Source: Vanilla planifolia (lineage: Eukaryota > Streptophyta > Magnoliopsida > Asparagales > Orchidaceae). From it: a stretch of 64,000 nt of DNA. A program made the translations under genes and the position numbers. This document shows, in pieces, positions 39,201 to 51,565 of this stretch (positions are counted from its first letter, which is position 1; each line of letters begins with the position of its first letter). Location of the stretch: contig JAIUJO010000072.1 in the NCBI GenBank assembly GCA_023846275.1, forward strand, positions 268,501-332,500, written 5' to 3'. The notes under the pieces were generated by a model that had not been told where the DNA came from, made no database searches, and was given only the letters and a program-made list of their open reading frames with translations.

Positions 39201-42200
39201 GAAGATTTGTTGGAAACTCTAAGTTAAGCTAGGTACCTATTATGGTTTTGCAAAAATGTTAGATGATCTTGATTGATGAATAAGGTTTTAAAGAAAGCTT
39301 TAAGGATTTCTTAAGCCATAGATTAGAGTTATAAGACATATCTAATGAACCTTCTGATAATGGATGTTGAAACAATATGGAATTATGTTACTTGATAAGG
39401 AAGTCTACATTTTTTATGGAATAGGTTATCATGAAATAAAACCTAGATGATAGCCTACCAGTAAAAGTTAAGTTAGTCAGATGTATTAGATGGTAAGACT
39501 CATACTACTTTGCAAAATTGGACATCATATAATAAGAAGTGCCTTGAACTTTTTTTGATTCCTGGAGTCGTACACAACTGGTCATTTGAATTGTAGAGTC
39601 TTGATAATGGGCTTGTAGATCATTTTCTGAGGATCCTACGGTAGCTATGTCCTACTAAACTATAGAACATCAAAGGAGACCATAGCGCAAGTCACCTGTA
39701 ATCTTCAATGTTGTTATTTAGGACACCTAAAGACCAACAGGGCAACTCTAATTTATTGGACTTTTGTGTAATGAAGTGGGTAAATTTGTGATGAGATTGT
39801 AACTTAGAACATCTACTAAGGATATCATGGTTATGGAGGAAATGCAAATAATTAGTAGATCTTTAAGCATCCCTTATGATTTTGATGAGCATGATTAATT
39901 GAGATATGTTTTATGATAACATTGGCTATACTAATAACTTTATTCCATTAGAAATGTTAATAAATTATCATATTATTGTTTTTACAAGAAAACTTATGGA
40001 TTCCTTATTAAGAATGGCTCACTCTTCTCCCTTATATCATTTACAGGTGCAAACAAAAAGAACATAACATCTGAGTTAAGAATGGGAATTTCGATCAATA
40101 ATTTAAAGGATTATTCATTAGTTGGTATATTATGATGCTATAATTTTTTTTCATTCTAACACAGCATTATCATTTATATTTGTTGGACTTTAGAATGCAT
40201 GGGACTAATGCAATATACTCTAAAGTCTTTATTTTAAATCTAATGTGATAAACTTATGCTTTTAGATAGCTTATAGATCATGTAATGATTTATTTGATAC
40301 ATGGATTTTATAGATATGCTTTATCATAGGTTACAAGGTGTTTCTCATTCCATAAACAAGTTAGTACATATTGACAAGTTACTTAAGACGGAGTGAACTT
40401 GTTCATTACTTAACTTTGCATGACTAGTTGGTCTAGCAATAATGTTTAACATAAGTGATATGCACAAGAATAATGATTTGATTGGGAAATTCTGACTCTA
40501 AAATTTAATGCCATGGCCAAGGATTGAATGGCTGCTAGCAAAATATATTGATCAGTGCATTATTCTTGTTGTTTATAAAGATGAAGGAAAAAATGTTGTT
40601 ACACAGGTTATGCCTCAAGTTCTTTATATCAAAAAACATTTCATAATTTTTCAAAATCAATTGGCATCCTTAATTTTTTAAAAAATACTCATGATCACTT
40701 ATTATAGAAATTGAGTAACTAAAATTATTTATTTTAAAATGAGAATGATAATGACAATGATAATGATATTATCACTTAATAGTGAAGATTTTTAGAGTTT
40801 ATAATATTTCCTTTTGTAGTTCTTAACAATATCATAGGAGAGAATTAGCAAGCCTAAAAAATGTCATAATCAATACCATGGGATGTCAGATTATCCATAA
40901 ATAAATTGATACTCCTCGTTGGATTGTGAGGTAGTCGATACAAGTTTTGTGCTTTTATCTCATCACATGATCCAATAGTTCACAATCTAGACTCTACTAG
41001 TTACATTGACCACAATATAGGACTATAACAATTATCATCAACCACATGTCACTATAACAAGTACTCTCGAAAATAAAAAACCTCTAGTCAGATCCTTTTA
41101 TGGAACACTACCAATAAGGAATTTAAAATATCTAGTGGGAGTCCAACCATTTGCTATATGTTTGACTTGTCTCACTCTAGCTTAAGAGGACATCATTAGG
41201 AGTATACAACATCATAGTTTATGTCATCTTAAATAGTCAATCTTAATTAACATCAAGATTGTTCTTCTTGTATATAACTAAGGCTACTTAACCTATTATA
41301 TTAGCTATAATTTCTTCAAATCCTTAATCGTTTGTTAACTTTCCATGTCTCTTATAAATCTACTTTAACAATTAGTTAATTTAGGTTTTTTATTAAGGAC
41401 TAATGTACCTCTTTGGGTTACTTCCCCAAAAAAATTGAATGTATTTCTATTAAATCCTTACCCATAATTTATAAATCAATAGCTTCAACCATTTCAATCA
41501 TAATTCTTCCTCTTTAACCATGATTTACATTACCCTCTCATTCCTCGTAAAACAACTAGAGTTACCAATCTTTCCCAATGGCATATCTTGAGTTACCTAC
41601 ACCTCAAAAACTATTTTTGGGATATTAATACATTGCTTAACACCCTATTAATGGCTTCTGATCATCTTAAATATCATAAAGACTTCATAGAGTATTACCA
41701 AAAATCGAAGTCATCATAGGTCCCTTGGCTTAGGTTAACAGAACTCCTAATGATAAAATAGTCATCTTAATGACTCTTATTTATGTCTAACTAATAAGAT
41801 CATCAATTGATGGCCTCATTTAGCAAGTGCTAAAGGCTCAACAAAAAGTTTGATTCAAATAAAGCCATTATTCTTAGAAATTTTACCTACCAAATTCTTA
41901 TGTTATTTAAGAGATTATCTAAGGTTCTTTTTATTCTAAATTTAATTTCATCCATACCATGGATTTTTTTCATTCTAAAACTTAAGTTAAGCTCATGTTT
42001 CATACATCTGAGGAATTTAAACTTTAAAACAAAGCTATTTAAATTTAAAATCTAAAACATGCAAATTTATAATTAAAAACTTTTAAATTTAAATGTAAAA
42101 TGTTATAATTCTAATTTTTATGTTCTCTTCAATCTTATAATTTCACTAGTGTAACATAGACTAACAAATAATCTTATTGAGGTTAACTTCCATTCTAATT

Positions 42201-43064
42201 TCTCATTATTCCTCAATAGACCCAAAAGGTTCTCTTTCTCAAAATCAAGACCTAATCTTTCCATTGCCTTCTCTTATGGTCAATTGAAGCAATATAAATC
42301 ATCCGAGATGAAAACCTATGATGTTACCTTGGATGATGTCTATGATGATGTTTTAGTCATTTTCTTGTATTCCCTATCCATTGTGGATCCTTTTAATCAA
42401 CTTTAATGAAAAATGTGAGTCATTCATTCCCATATTATTTTGTGAAATTCATTCCATTGTTTTGTTTTGTTTGGGGGACATCTCGCTTAAGTCAGAATAA
42501 TAACTTATGCTTGAGGAGAACATTACCTAGGTCTTCATACTAGGATTTTTAAGATATCTTGCTTGGTTTTCTTATCTAATTGAAATTATTTATAGCTTAA
42601 TTCTTTATCATAATGTGTAATAAATCGAAATACCTCTAGTATATATCAGTTACATTCATAGTAATATTTATATCAAAATATATGTCAACCAACAATGTTG
42701 TATTAGATAAGGAAATCTTTGCAAATTTGTTAAACAACGTTCATGGCTAGGTTTTTTTCAAACATCATACACGCATCTAATAGTATACTAATTAGCTTAA
42801 AATCAACCAAAACATGGAAACAAAACTTATCCTTATCATAAACATTCTACTTGGCGTGGCAAGAAATATAAATTTTGATAAAAGATTTTGAAGATTCCAT
42901 ATAACTTGATTCTTTCATCTAAGCAAGAGATTACCATGAAATTTAAAAAAATAAAAACTGACCAATACATGATATTCCATTAACCTGAAAACGATTCACC
43001 TAAAAACCATTGTGTAATCTTCATATTGTTACTGAACCAAAGACTATAACATGCAATGCTTTTT
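36245..43064. other. Unassigned transposon-like debris up to the satellite
   Basis: Nearly 7 kb without a domain I can name on either strand. The 22-bp string at 37205-37226 also occurs at 26935-26956. The stretch 40.9-42.4 kb is richer in C and T on the plus strand, as if read from the antisense of an element. Frames at 36727-36957 and 38645-38833 (minus) are low-complexity. Satellite wording starts at about 43065. Confidence 0.45.
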
Positions 43065-44907
43065 TATGGATATAAAATAAATGTCGTAGGACACTTCTCG
43101 ATGAGCTCTATCAATTTTAATATTCATTTTTATATTTTAAAATATATTTTTCTTGTGTTTTGCATGACTTATGAGATATCTCAACCCTTAGTAATTTGAA
43201 GTTTAATCATGATGCATTCAATCTCTTTAGTATCTAAGATTATAATAGATAAAACTAATATCATTTTTTCGAATTTTTTCTTTAATTATTTTAAATTATA
43301 GTGTAACTCTATATCTCCTCTCTTATGACCTTTATATTGTTTTGATTTGTTATGTTATATTATACCAATTTACCTCATTTTAGCTTTAACATATATTTTT
43401 ACTTAACATTAAAATAATCTTTACTACTACTTATTCGTATTTATTTTGGTAATTCATAGTAATTCTAAACATCATCAAACTCAGATAAAGCAAACGTTAT
43501 TAGACTCATCTTCAGTAGCTCTATCTAATTAAATATTTTTTAATTGTTCTTTTTTATTTTATTTTGCATGGTTTTGTATGAAGCACGAGACACATTGATT
43601 TGTACCTAATTTTATGCATAGGAATTTTAGACTCTTTGAAAATTGAACCAAAATCATTAGATTAGTATAAACAACCTCTATCAAAATAAATATGTATTGT
43701 TATATTTTAAAATATTTTACTTTCAAGGGTTTTGATATTTTTTATGAGACATTTTAATTCTATACATGATTTAAAAATTAAGGATGTTGCAATTGATCTC
43801 ATTAATATCTTGAAAAGTAATATTCCCACACAATTTATCTTGTTTCTTCTAATATTTTTTTTATTGTGGTATACCACTTTGAAATTCTAATTCTAATCCT
43901 GATATTACTTTACTTCACTTTGTCCCTTTTCAACTTTAGTATTTTGTTAATTTAATATCAAAATAATGATTATTATTGTTTATGCTTGTATATTTTGGAA
44001 ATTCATAGTATTTTCAATTGTTGTTTGTTTGAAATGAAGGAAATGTCACTGGAGTCATCTTGATGGCCTCCTACTAATTACTTATTCTTTTAATATTTTT
44101 AAAGAATATTTTTGGAACAAAAGATGAGAGATTTATATTTATAAATTATATCATAATAAAGGTGTTATATTTGATCTCATTGCCATCATTGAATATAACT
44201 TTCTGCTAAAACTCAATTTATTTCTTCAAATTATTTGTTTTTATATTATTATCACACTATATTGCTCTAATTTGTTTCATGTAATATTTACATCGCTTTA
44301 ATTTATTTATATTATATTTCTTTAATTTACCTTGTTTTAGCTTTGTTATATAATTATTTAATATTGACATAATAATTTTTTATTTTTTATACTTATTTCA
44401 TTCGATAATTTCTATTAACTTTAGACATGGTCCACTATTGACGAAACAAATTTCATCAACCTTATTTCAATGACCTCTAACTAAATATATAATTTTAATT
44501 TTTAAATTTCATTTTATTACTTATGTATATGTCATGATATATTTTAATTCATATCTAACTTAACGATCGATGATGTTGCACACGAAATCCTTAGTGCTAT
44601 GGAATGCAACTTCCATAGATAATTTATCTCATTTGAACTAAACTTTTGCTTTCATCTGGTACCATTGCATTAAAATTCTTATTCATGTCTTGTGCGATGT
44701 TTACATCACTTTCATTTGGTTAGATTAAATACCTTCAATTTATTAATTTCTGCTTTATTTCTTTTATGCAATGTCAAAAATATTAATTTATTATTATTTA
44801 TGCTATTTTTCTTTCACAATTAGTGAAAATTAAAAATTATGTTTGATTAAGATAAAACAAATGTCATAGTTCTTGTCTTAATGAGCTCAATGATATAAAA
44901 TATTCTA

Positions 44908-44940
44908 GATATATACATATATATATACATACATACATAT
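44908..44940 (+). repeat. TA/CATA microsatellite
   Basis: Mixed ATATATAC and ATAC repeats lie between the dyad block and the next anchor of one satellite monomer. Other monomers lack it at this point. Confidence 0.85.
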
Positions 44941-47661
44941 CCAAATAATTTATTTCTTAGGGTTCCATTACACTTCGTGAGAGATTTTTATTTGTTTATA
45001 ATTTAATGTTAGAGTAAGGTACATTTCATTTCCTTAGTTCCTTGGAATGCATCTTTCCTACAATATTTATCATTTTTCTAATTTTTTATTTCATTTGGTC
45101 ATAATATAATTAAATTCTAATTTTCCTCTCCTGTGTCTTTTGCTTTCAATTAGTCATATTTCATTGCTTCAATTTTTCTCATTTGAACTTTAATATATAT
45201 TTACTTAATTAAAAAATAATAATTTATTACTATTTTGACTGATTTGCTTTGAAAATTCAAAATAATTCCAAATAATGTCAAATAGAGACAATAAAAGTTA
45301 CTAGCAAATCTTGACAATCTCCATCTAATTAGATAATTAATTTAATATTTTTTTAATTTTTATTTTTTTCGGTTTTTGAATTTTTTATGAGTTATTGTAA
45401 CATATTACTTTTATACACATTTTTTTTCTTGTTTATTAAATTTTTTGATTTTATTGGCCACATTACAATGAAACTCTACTTATCCATTCATGTGATCTTC
45501 ACATCACTTTGATTTAATTGCATTATATTTCTTTAATTTTTCTTGTTTTAGCTTTCATACATATTTAATTAATATTAAAATAAATATTTGTTTTTATTTT
45601 TATTTATTTAATTTAGTAATTTGTATTAATTCTAAAGGAGGTCATATCAATATGAAACAAATATTGGTGGATTCATCTTGATGAGAATTATGCAATTAAA
45701 TATTTAATTTTATATTTTTCAATATTTGTTTTGTATTTTTTCATGATTGATAAGACATTTTTATTCATTCCAGATTTGATGATCAATATTGTTATACTCG
45801 TTCTCCTTAATATTATATATTAGAGATATAATTCTATAAAACTCTACTTCTCCTCTAGTATGGCCTTCATATTGCTTTAATTTTTTATATTTTGTTGCCC
45901 TAATATTTATTATTTTAGCTTTATAATTTTTTTACTAAATATGAAAAATATTTTTTTTATTTATTCTTATTCAATCATTTAGTTCTTAGTAATTCAAAAA
46001 GTGGTCTTATCGACGCAAATTAGTAATTGTTGAACTCATTTCAAGGAACTCTATATAATTAAATATATATTTTTCTTTATTTTTAGAGAATTTATTTTTC
46101 TAGTACACTTTAGTATTATTTATCATACATTTTTATTTGTAAATAACTTGATGATCAAAGACGTTACATTCCAATTCCTCATCATCTTGGAATGAAACGC
46201 TCTTATACAATTTAGATAATTGCTTCAAAAGTTTTTATTTTATTTTGTTATATTCTATTAGAACCCTAATTCTCTTCACTTGTGATCTTTACATCACTCT
46301 TATCTGGTTATATTATATTTTTTCACTTATCTCTCCCTAATACCCTAGAATGCAACTTTGTATGAAAATTAATTTAATTTCTTGAAAAGGTTTTGCTTTC
46401 AATTTGTTTTACTATTATAAAACTCTAACTCTACTTTCTTATCACTTTTACATCACTTTGATTTTTATGTATATCTATGCTTCCGCTAATCTCATTTCAA
46501 CTTTAAAATATATTTACTTAATTTTGAAATAATAATTTATTTTTTATGCATATTTTCTTTGGTAATTAGTTTTTATTTAAAATGAGGTACAATGGTCACA
46601 AATTAAAAATTGTTTGATTCGACTACATTATCTCTATAAAAAAATATTTAACTTTATGTTTTTTAAATAAATTTTTTATTGCTTTGGCAAATTTAATGAG
46701 ATATTTCCTTAGTTCCTACTTTGATGATCAAGTTTGTTATACTTCATCTTCTTTATACCTTTAGAGTGAAACTTTCTTGTATAATTTATCTCATTTAATC
46801 AAATATTTCTCTTCTAGTTTCTTACAATACTTTGAAATTGTAATTCTCTTTTAATGTGACCTTCACATCACTTTGATTAGAATAAATTATATTGCTTTAA
46901 TTTATCTCAACAAAACTTTAATAGATACTTATTTAGCATTAAAAAAATAATTTATTATTCTTTATTTTAATTAATTTTCAAAATTTGTGATTTGTCCTAG
47001 ATGGTTGCTCTCTTGACAAAATTAATGTCAATGGACAAATCTCGATTAGCACTATTTAGTTAAATATAGAATTTTATATTTTATATATTCATTTTTTACT
47101 TTTTACAAATGTTGAGAAAGTTTCTTCTCATACATGATTTAATGATAGATGGTGTCGTATTAGATCTACTTACATTGTTGTAATGCAGCTTTTGTTTAAG
47201 ATTTATGCAATATTTTCAAGTGATTATATTTATTTAGTTATATTACTATAAGAGATTAGTTCTCTTATCTTATGATATTTATATTTCTTTGATTTGGTTA
47301 CGTTATATTAATTGAGCTTATCGCTTTCTCAAATTAATATAAATTTACTTGTTATCAAAATATTAATTTATCATTTTTATGATTATTAAAATCCATAAAT
47401 CAAAGTAATTTCTACTGAGGTCCAATCGAGATGAAGCAAATATCTTTGCACTCATCTAGATGGGATTAAACTATTTAAAATTTAATTTTATATTTCTAAA
47501 TATTTTATTTTCTTTACAAATTTTGCATATTTTATAAGACAATTTATCTTTTTGTGTTAAATGTTTTTCTTTAATTTGTTATATTACTAATAATCTCCAG
47601 ATCTCTTTTTGTATAGACTTTTGTGTCTTTCTTTTGGTTATCTAATATTGCTAAATTAATC

Positions 47662-47673
47662 TTATATATATAC

Positions 47674-47710
<37 letters not shown>

Positions 47711-47820
47711 AGTGTGTATATATATATATATATCCATATACATATATATATATATATATGTATGTTTGTATGTATTTATATATATACATATAAATATATA
47801 TATTAGTGTGTGTGTGTGTT
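47662..47820 (+). repeat. Compound TA/TG microsatellite
   Basis: About 160 bp of alternating (TA)n, (TG)n, TATACATA and TGTATGT tracts. It lies where a normal monomer has TTTAATATATATTTACTT, so it probably grew by slippage from that TATATAT seed. The 72-codon minus-strand frame here is only translated microsatellite. Confidence 0.9.
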
Positions 47821-49322
47821 TTTAATATTTAAAATAGCTATTTACTTTTTTAAATTTAATAATTCCCAATAATTTCAAATGTCGGTTGATTGGGAAGAAC
47901 CGAAGTCTTTGCACTCATCTAAACTAGCTTTATCAAATTAAGTACTATTTTTATATTTTTTATTTTTATTTTCTATTATTTTTGAATGTTTTGTGAGACA
48001 TTGTTTATTTCAACTTGATTTGACTATTAAAGATTTTGCAAGTAGTCTCCTCATTATCTTGGAGTGAAACATTTTTGTATAATCTATCTCATTTCTCCAA
48101 ATGTTTTATATTTTTTTGTTATAATATTATATAACTCTAAATTTTCTTTGGTATGATCTTTATGTCACTTTGAGTGTTTTTATTGTTTTTCTAAAATTTA
48201 TTTAGTTCTATTTTAATAAATATAATTACTAATGCTAAGACAATAATTTATTATTATTTATGCTAATTTAACTTTACAATTTGCAATAATTCTAAAAGTT
48301 GTCAAATCTAGGTAAGATAAGTGGCATTGAACTTGTCTTGATGAGCTTTATTTAATTAAATGTATATTTTTATGTTTTAAAATTTTTTTATTTTATAATG
48401 TTTTATCATCTTTAATGAGGCATTTCTATTCCTATCGTATTTGATGATCTTGGATGTTACACATTATCATCTTAGCATCTTGCAATATAGCTTTGTATAT
48501 AATTCATATAATTTTTTATAGATCTTTTGCTTTAGTTTTGTTATAATCTTATTAAACTCTAATTCACATCTCATGTGATATTCTGATTGCTTTGATTTGT
48601 TTTAACTATATCTCTATAATTTATCTTATTTTAGCTTTATTATATGTTAACTTTATATTCTAGTAATAATTTATTTTTATTTAAATTTATTTCTTTTTGT
48701 ACAAGAATTTCAAACCTTAGCCAAATTTAGAAGAAATAATTGGTGTTGGGTTTGTCTCAACAAGCTAAATCTAAGTAAATTTACATTTCTATTTTAAATA
48801 ATTTATTGAAGCATTTTGGCATGTTTTACTAGATATTTGGATTTATTCCTAATTTGATGATTGATGATGATAAACTTGATCTCTTTAGTACCTTGGAATG
48901 AAACATTCTCTCATAATTTCTCATTTCTTAACATATTTAATTTTATTTGATTACATTACTATGATTATATTGTTAACTCTTTCTAATGAAATAATATTTT
49001 GAATTTATTTTCTTTTATTTTATCTCTAAAAGTTTTGATAAGCTTTATGATCTATTTAGATGCACAAAGGATTTAACGGACTAGTATGCTACACTTAATC
49101 TCTTTTGTATCATCGAATGTAGTTTCCACTATAATTAAATATGTTATTTGAAATTTTTTAATTTTATTTAGTTACATTATTATAAAACTCTAATTCTCTT
49201 ATCATTGACCATAGCCTTGCATTCATTTAGTTATGTTACATTGGTTTACTATATCTAATTTTAGCTTTAATATATACTTATTTAATATAGAAAAATTATC
49301 ATTCTTTATGTTAACTTATATT

Positions 49323-51565
49323 TGTAAGGCAAGCAAAGCAACTACTCAAATGAGAGTGCACTTGTTTGTAGTTGGTATGGTATTTTATCATTGATTAGTT
49401 CACCTCTAAATGTACATTCTTTCTATATAAAAAATCAGAACTGGTGAGCGAGTTTCCAAGCAAGATCAATATTGGAAGAAAAAGGCAAGCTATAGGCAAA
49501 CGATGAGAAGTCAGAGCCAGCATGTATCAAAGAAAAAATTGGAACCATATTCCTTTGATTCTTCTCCTTTCCTGCGATGGAACAAATTCTTCCTTCATCC
49601 CCAAGAATTGTATTTAGATCCTACTATTGAATCACAACTCACGTTTGCTTAATGAGTGGCTGGCACGTGGCCTCCTTCTCTTAAAAAACATCTTACTTGA
49701 TCTTGTTTGCATAGCCAACTTTTTTTACACCATATTTTATGGTGCATCACAAAAGATATGAAAAATCTACCTTCTAGTCTGACATACGACATTCATAGCA
49801 TCGGGTTCAATCGTTTGACTTGCTTCCCACATAAAAGCTCAATTGAATGTTGCCTTTAGGGAATATTGATTGGCTTTGACGAGAGGAACCAAGGGTCCTA
49901 TCTATGGCAATTAGTGTTCTTGTTTGAAGTGATACAAATGCTCGTGTTTACATTGACTTTTAGGACTTCAATAAAGCATGTCCCAACGATGACTTTCTTA
50001 TGCCCCATGAATTATGTGAAAGGAATATACAAAAAAATCAAGAGTGCGCAAGTCAAAATCAAAAGGAGGATACATGACTGCGTTTTCTTTCAATTTATGT
50101 AGATGACAGAGAATTTCTACTACAGGAATTTATCCCAAATATCTTTCACTCACAAAAAACATGTTTCATGGCAGAGAGTCTAAGGATACTCTCATGTTCT
50201 AAGTGGTGAACTTTTGAATTCATCAATTTTAAGGGAATGACATTTAGTTGAGTACACATAGTGGAACTAGGAAAATATTAATATTCTCTCCTTACTCTTT
50301 AAAATCGAATTGTATTCATCACAAGGACCATGTAGGGTTCAAATAAATCTTTAAAATTTCTTTTTATGGGTTTGCTAGAGCCATCTTCAGGGAAGTCGTT
50401 GGGTAGTGCACATTAAATGTGCCCTCCTCCTTACTCGATCTTTCTTTAAACAAAGAAAAAGTATTGAATGCTTCAACAAAATTCTAATTTCTTTTGTTAA
50501 TTATTCTAATAAAAAAGGATTTTGGGGTCACAATAATTCTTCTTCTTATGACTTTTCTTTTAAAAAAAATTAAAGAAAGTAGAGATTTATAGTGGTGGAT
50601 CTCAATTATCATTCCAATCAATAGCTCTGTTTCCTCATCTTGCTTCTAACAAATCTTTAGTTTTGCTTTCTTCTCTCCACCTACTTATTTCCATTATTTT
50701 TAAGCATCTAGGTTTCAAAAATCTCCATTGGAATAAATTTATTTTATTGACTATTTTTATTATTTTATTGCTTCTATTAGTAGTAAAATTTTGTGAAAAA
50801 TTTCTACTTATTTTTTTTTAAATTCAGTAAATATTGGCTTATCACACCAAAAAAAGAATTAGGAGTTGTGGGTGTAATGCATGTCATCTTATGAATAAGT
50901 AATTTCCCCAAAGATCCCATTTTTTATTTCTATATGAACAATGGATCTGGTGAGGTGTGTTTTAAATAAACACTTCAAGATCATAATGATTTGTTTAAGC
51001 AATAAAAATATTCTCTTTCATAAGACAGCCTTTGGAAAAATTGTATTTTTCTAGAAAATTATACAAAAGACTAATTCATTCATGGAATGAATGACTATGT
51101 AGGGAATCATGACCTTCGAATGGACCACTAGCTTTCATAGCCCCAATAGTCAATTGAAAGTACCCTCTCAAGAATTTTGGAGAGAAAGAGGATAGGAACC
51201 ACTTACTACCACTTTTTCATCTAGGTCTCAAAATATTAATACCTTAATCAATATCATGATATTGAATGAAGTTATTTTATTGAGATTTTGGAGTTATTAT
51301 TTTCAGCTTGTTCACTATGTTTGATAGGCAAATGAAAATTTACCTTGTGATAACATTTCATTTTATCCGAATCAATGAAATTCTCATTTAGGAATGTTAA
51401 TTCTTCTATTATCCTAAATACTAAATAGTTCAAAGAGAAAAATAGATATTCTCAATTCTATTATATGGTCAAATTACCCTTTTTTGATGAAAAAGGGAAA
51501 GAACATATCACTTAAGTCTTTTGTGAGGTTCGGAGTCAGGGAAGCTAAAGGACAACCCCTTATGA
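49323..51565 (+). mobile_element. Gypsy-derived insertion interrupting the satellite
   Basis: Satellite wording stops at about 49322, inside the block after TTATGTTAACTTATA. It resumes at about 51566 with AATAATTCTAAACATGGGTCGATG, then ACAAATGTCATTG, close to the expected register. The 2.24 kb between is slightly richer in GC and carries a gypsy RT fragment. Candidate TG...CA ends (TGTAAGGC at 49323, ATGACA at 51568-51573) are weak, and no target-site duplication or LTR pair was found. It may be an internally deleted element or a fragment. The 78-codon frame at 49866-50102 overlaps the RT fragment in a different frame. Confidence 0.65.
49860..50010 (+). pseudogene. Ty3/gypsy reverse transcriptase fragment
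   Basis: At 49943-50008 the frame reads RVYIDF, stop, DFNKACPNDDFLMPH. This is the highly conserved RT motif of the Tat/Athila branch (family: RVCIDFRDLNKACPKDDFPLPHID). The preceding WL...VL text near 49,865-49,935 could be the WLANIVPV-KK-G segment but is badly broken. Sequence after 50010 does not continue into the expected FMDAYSGYNQI motif, so the fragment is truncated or internally deleted. Confidence 0.75.

Larger units (their letters stand above)
43065..49322 (+). repeat. Degenerate ~400-bp satellite, plus-oriented array (~17 monomers)
   Basis: Plus anchors of the type GATGATCAAGGATGTTACA lie, in mutated form, near 43193, 43608, 43770, 44148, 44560, 45003, 45397, 45775, 46148, 46340, 46720, 47137, 48018, 48440, 48852 and 49072, with one lost near 47550. 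Full spacings are 370-440 bp. Short units occur at 43608, 46148 and 48852. Each full unit repeats, in order, GTATCTTGGAATGCAACTTT, ATAATTTATCTCATTTCTT, TTTGGTTATATTACTAT, CTCTAATTCTCCTCTCATG, ACCTTTACATCACTTTGATT, TTAGCTTTAATATATATTTA, AATAATAATTTATTATTATT, GTAATTC..AGTAATTC, GATGAAACAAATGTCATTGG, ACTCATCTTGATGAGCTCTA and GGCATGTTTTATGAGACATT. The array resumes out of register with the block that ends at 26930. Confidence 0.88.

Noticed and set aside
47571..47789. 72-codon minus-strand frame rich in Tyr/Ile/Thr/His
   Set aside because: It is translated TA/TG microsatellite and has no independent coding signal.
49800..49825. GGGTTCAATC, resembling a tRNA B box
   Set aside because: No A box, acceptor stem or cloverleaf could be formed around it.
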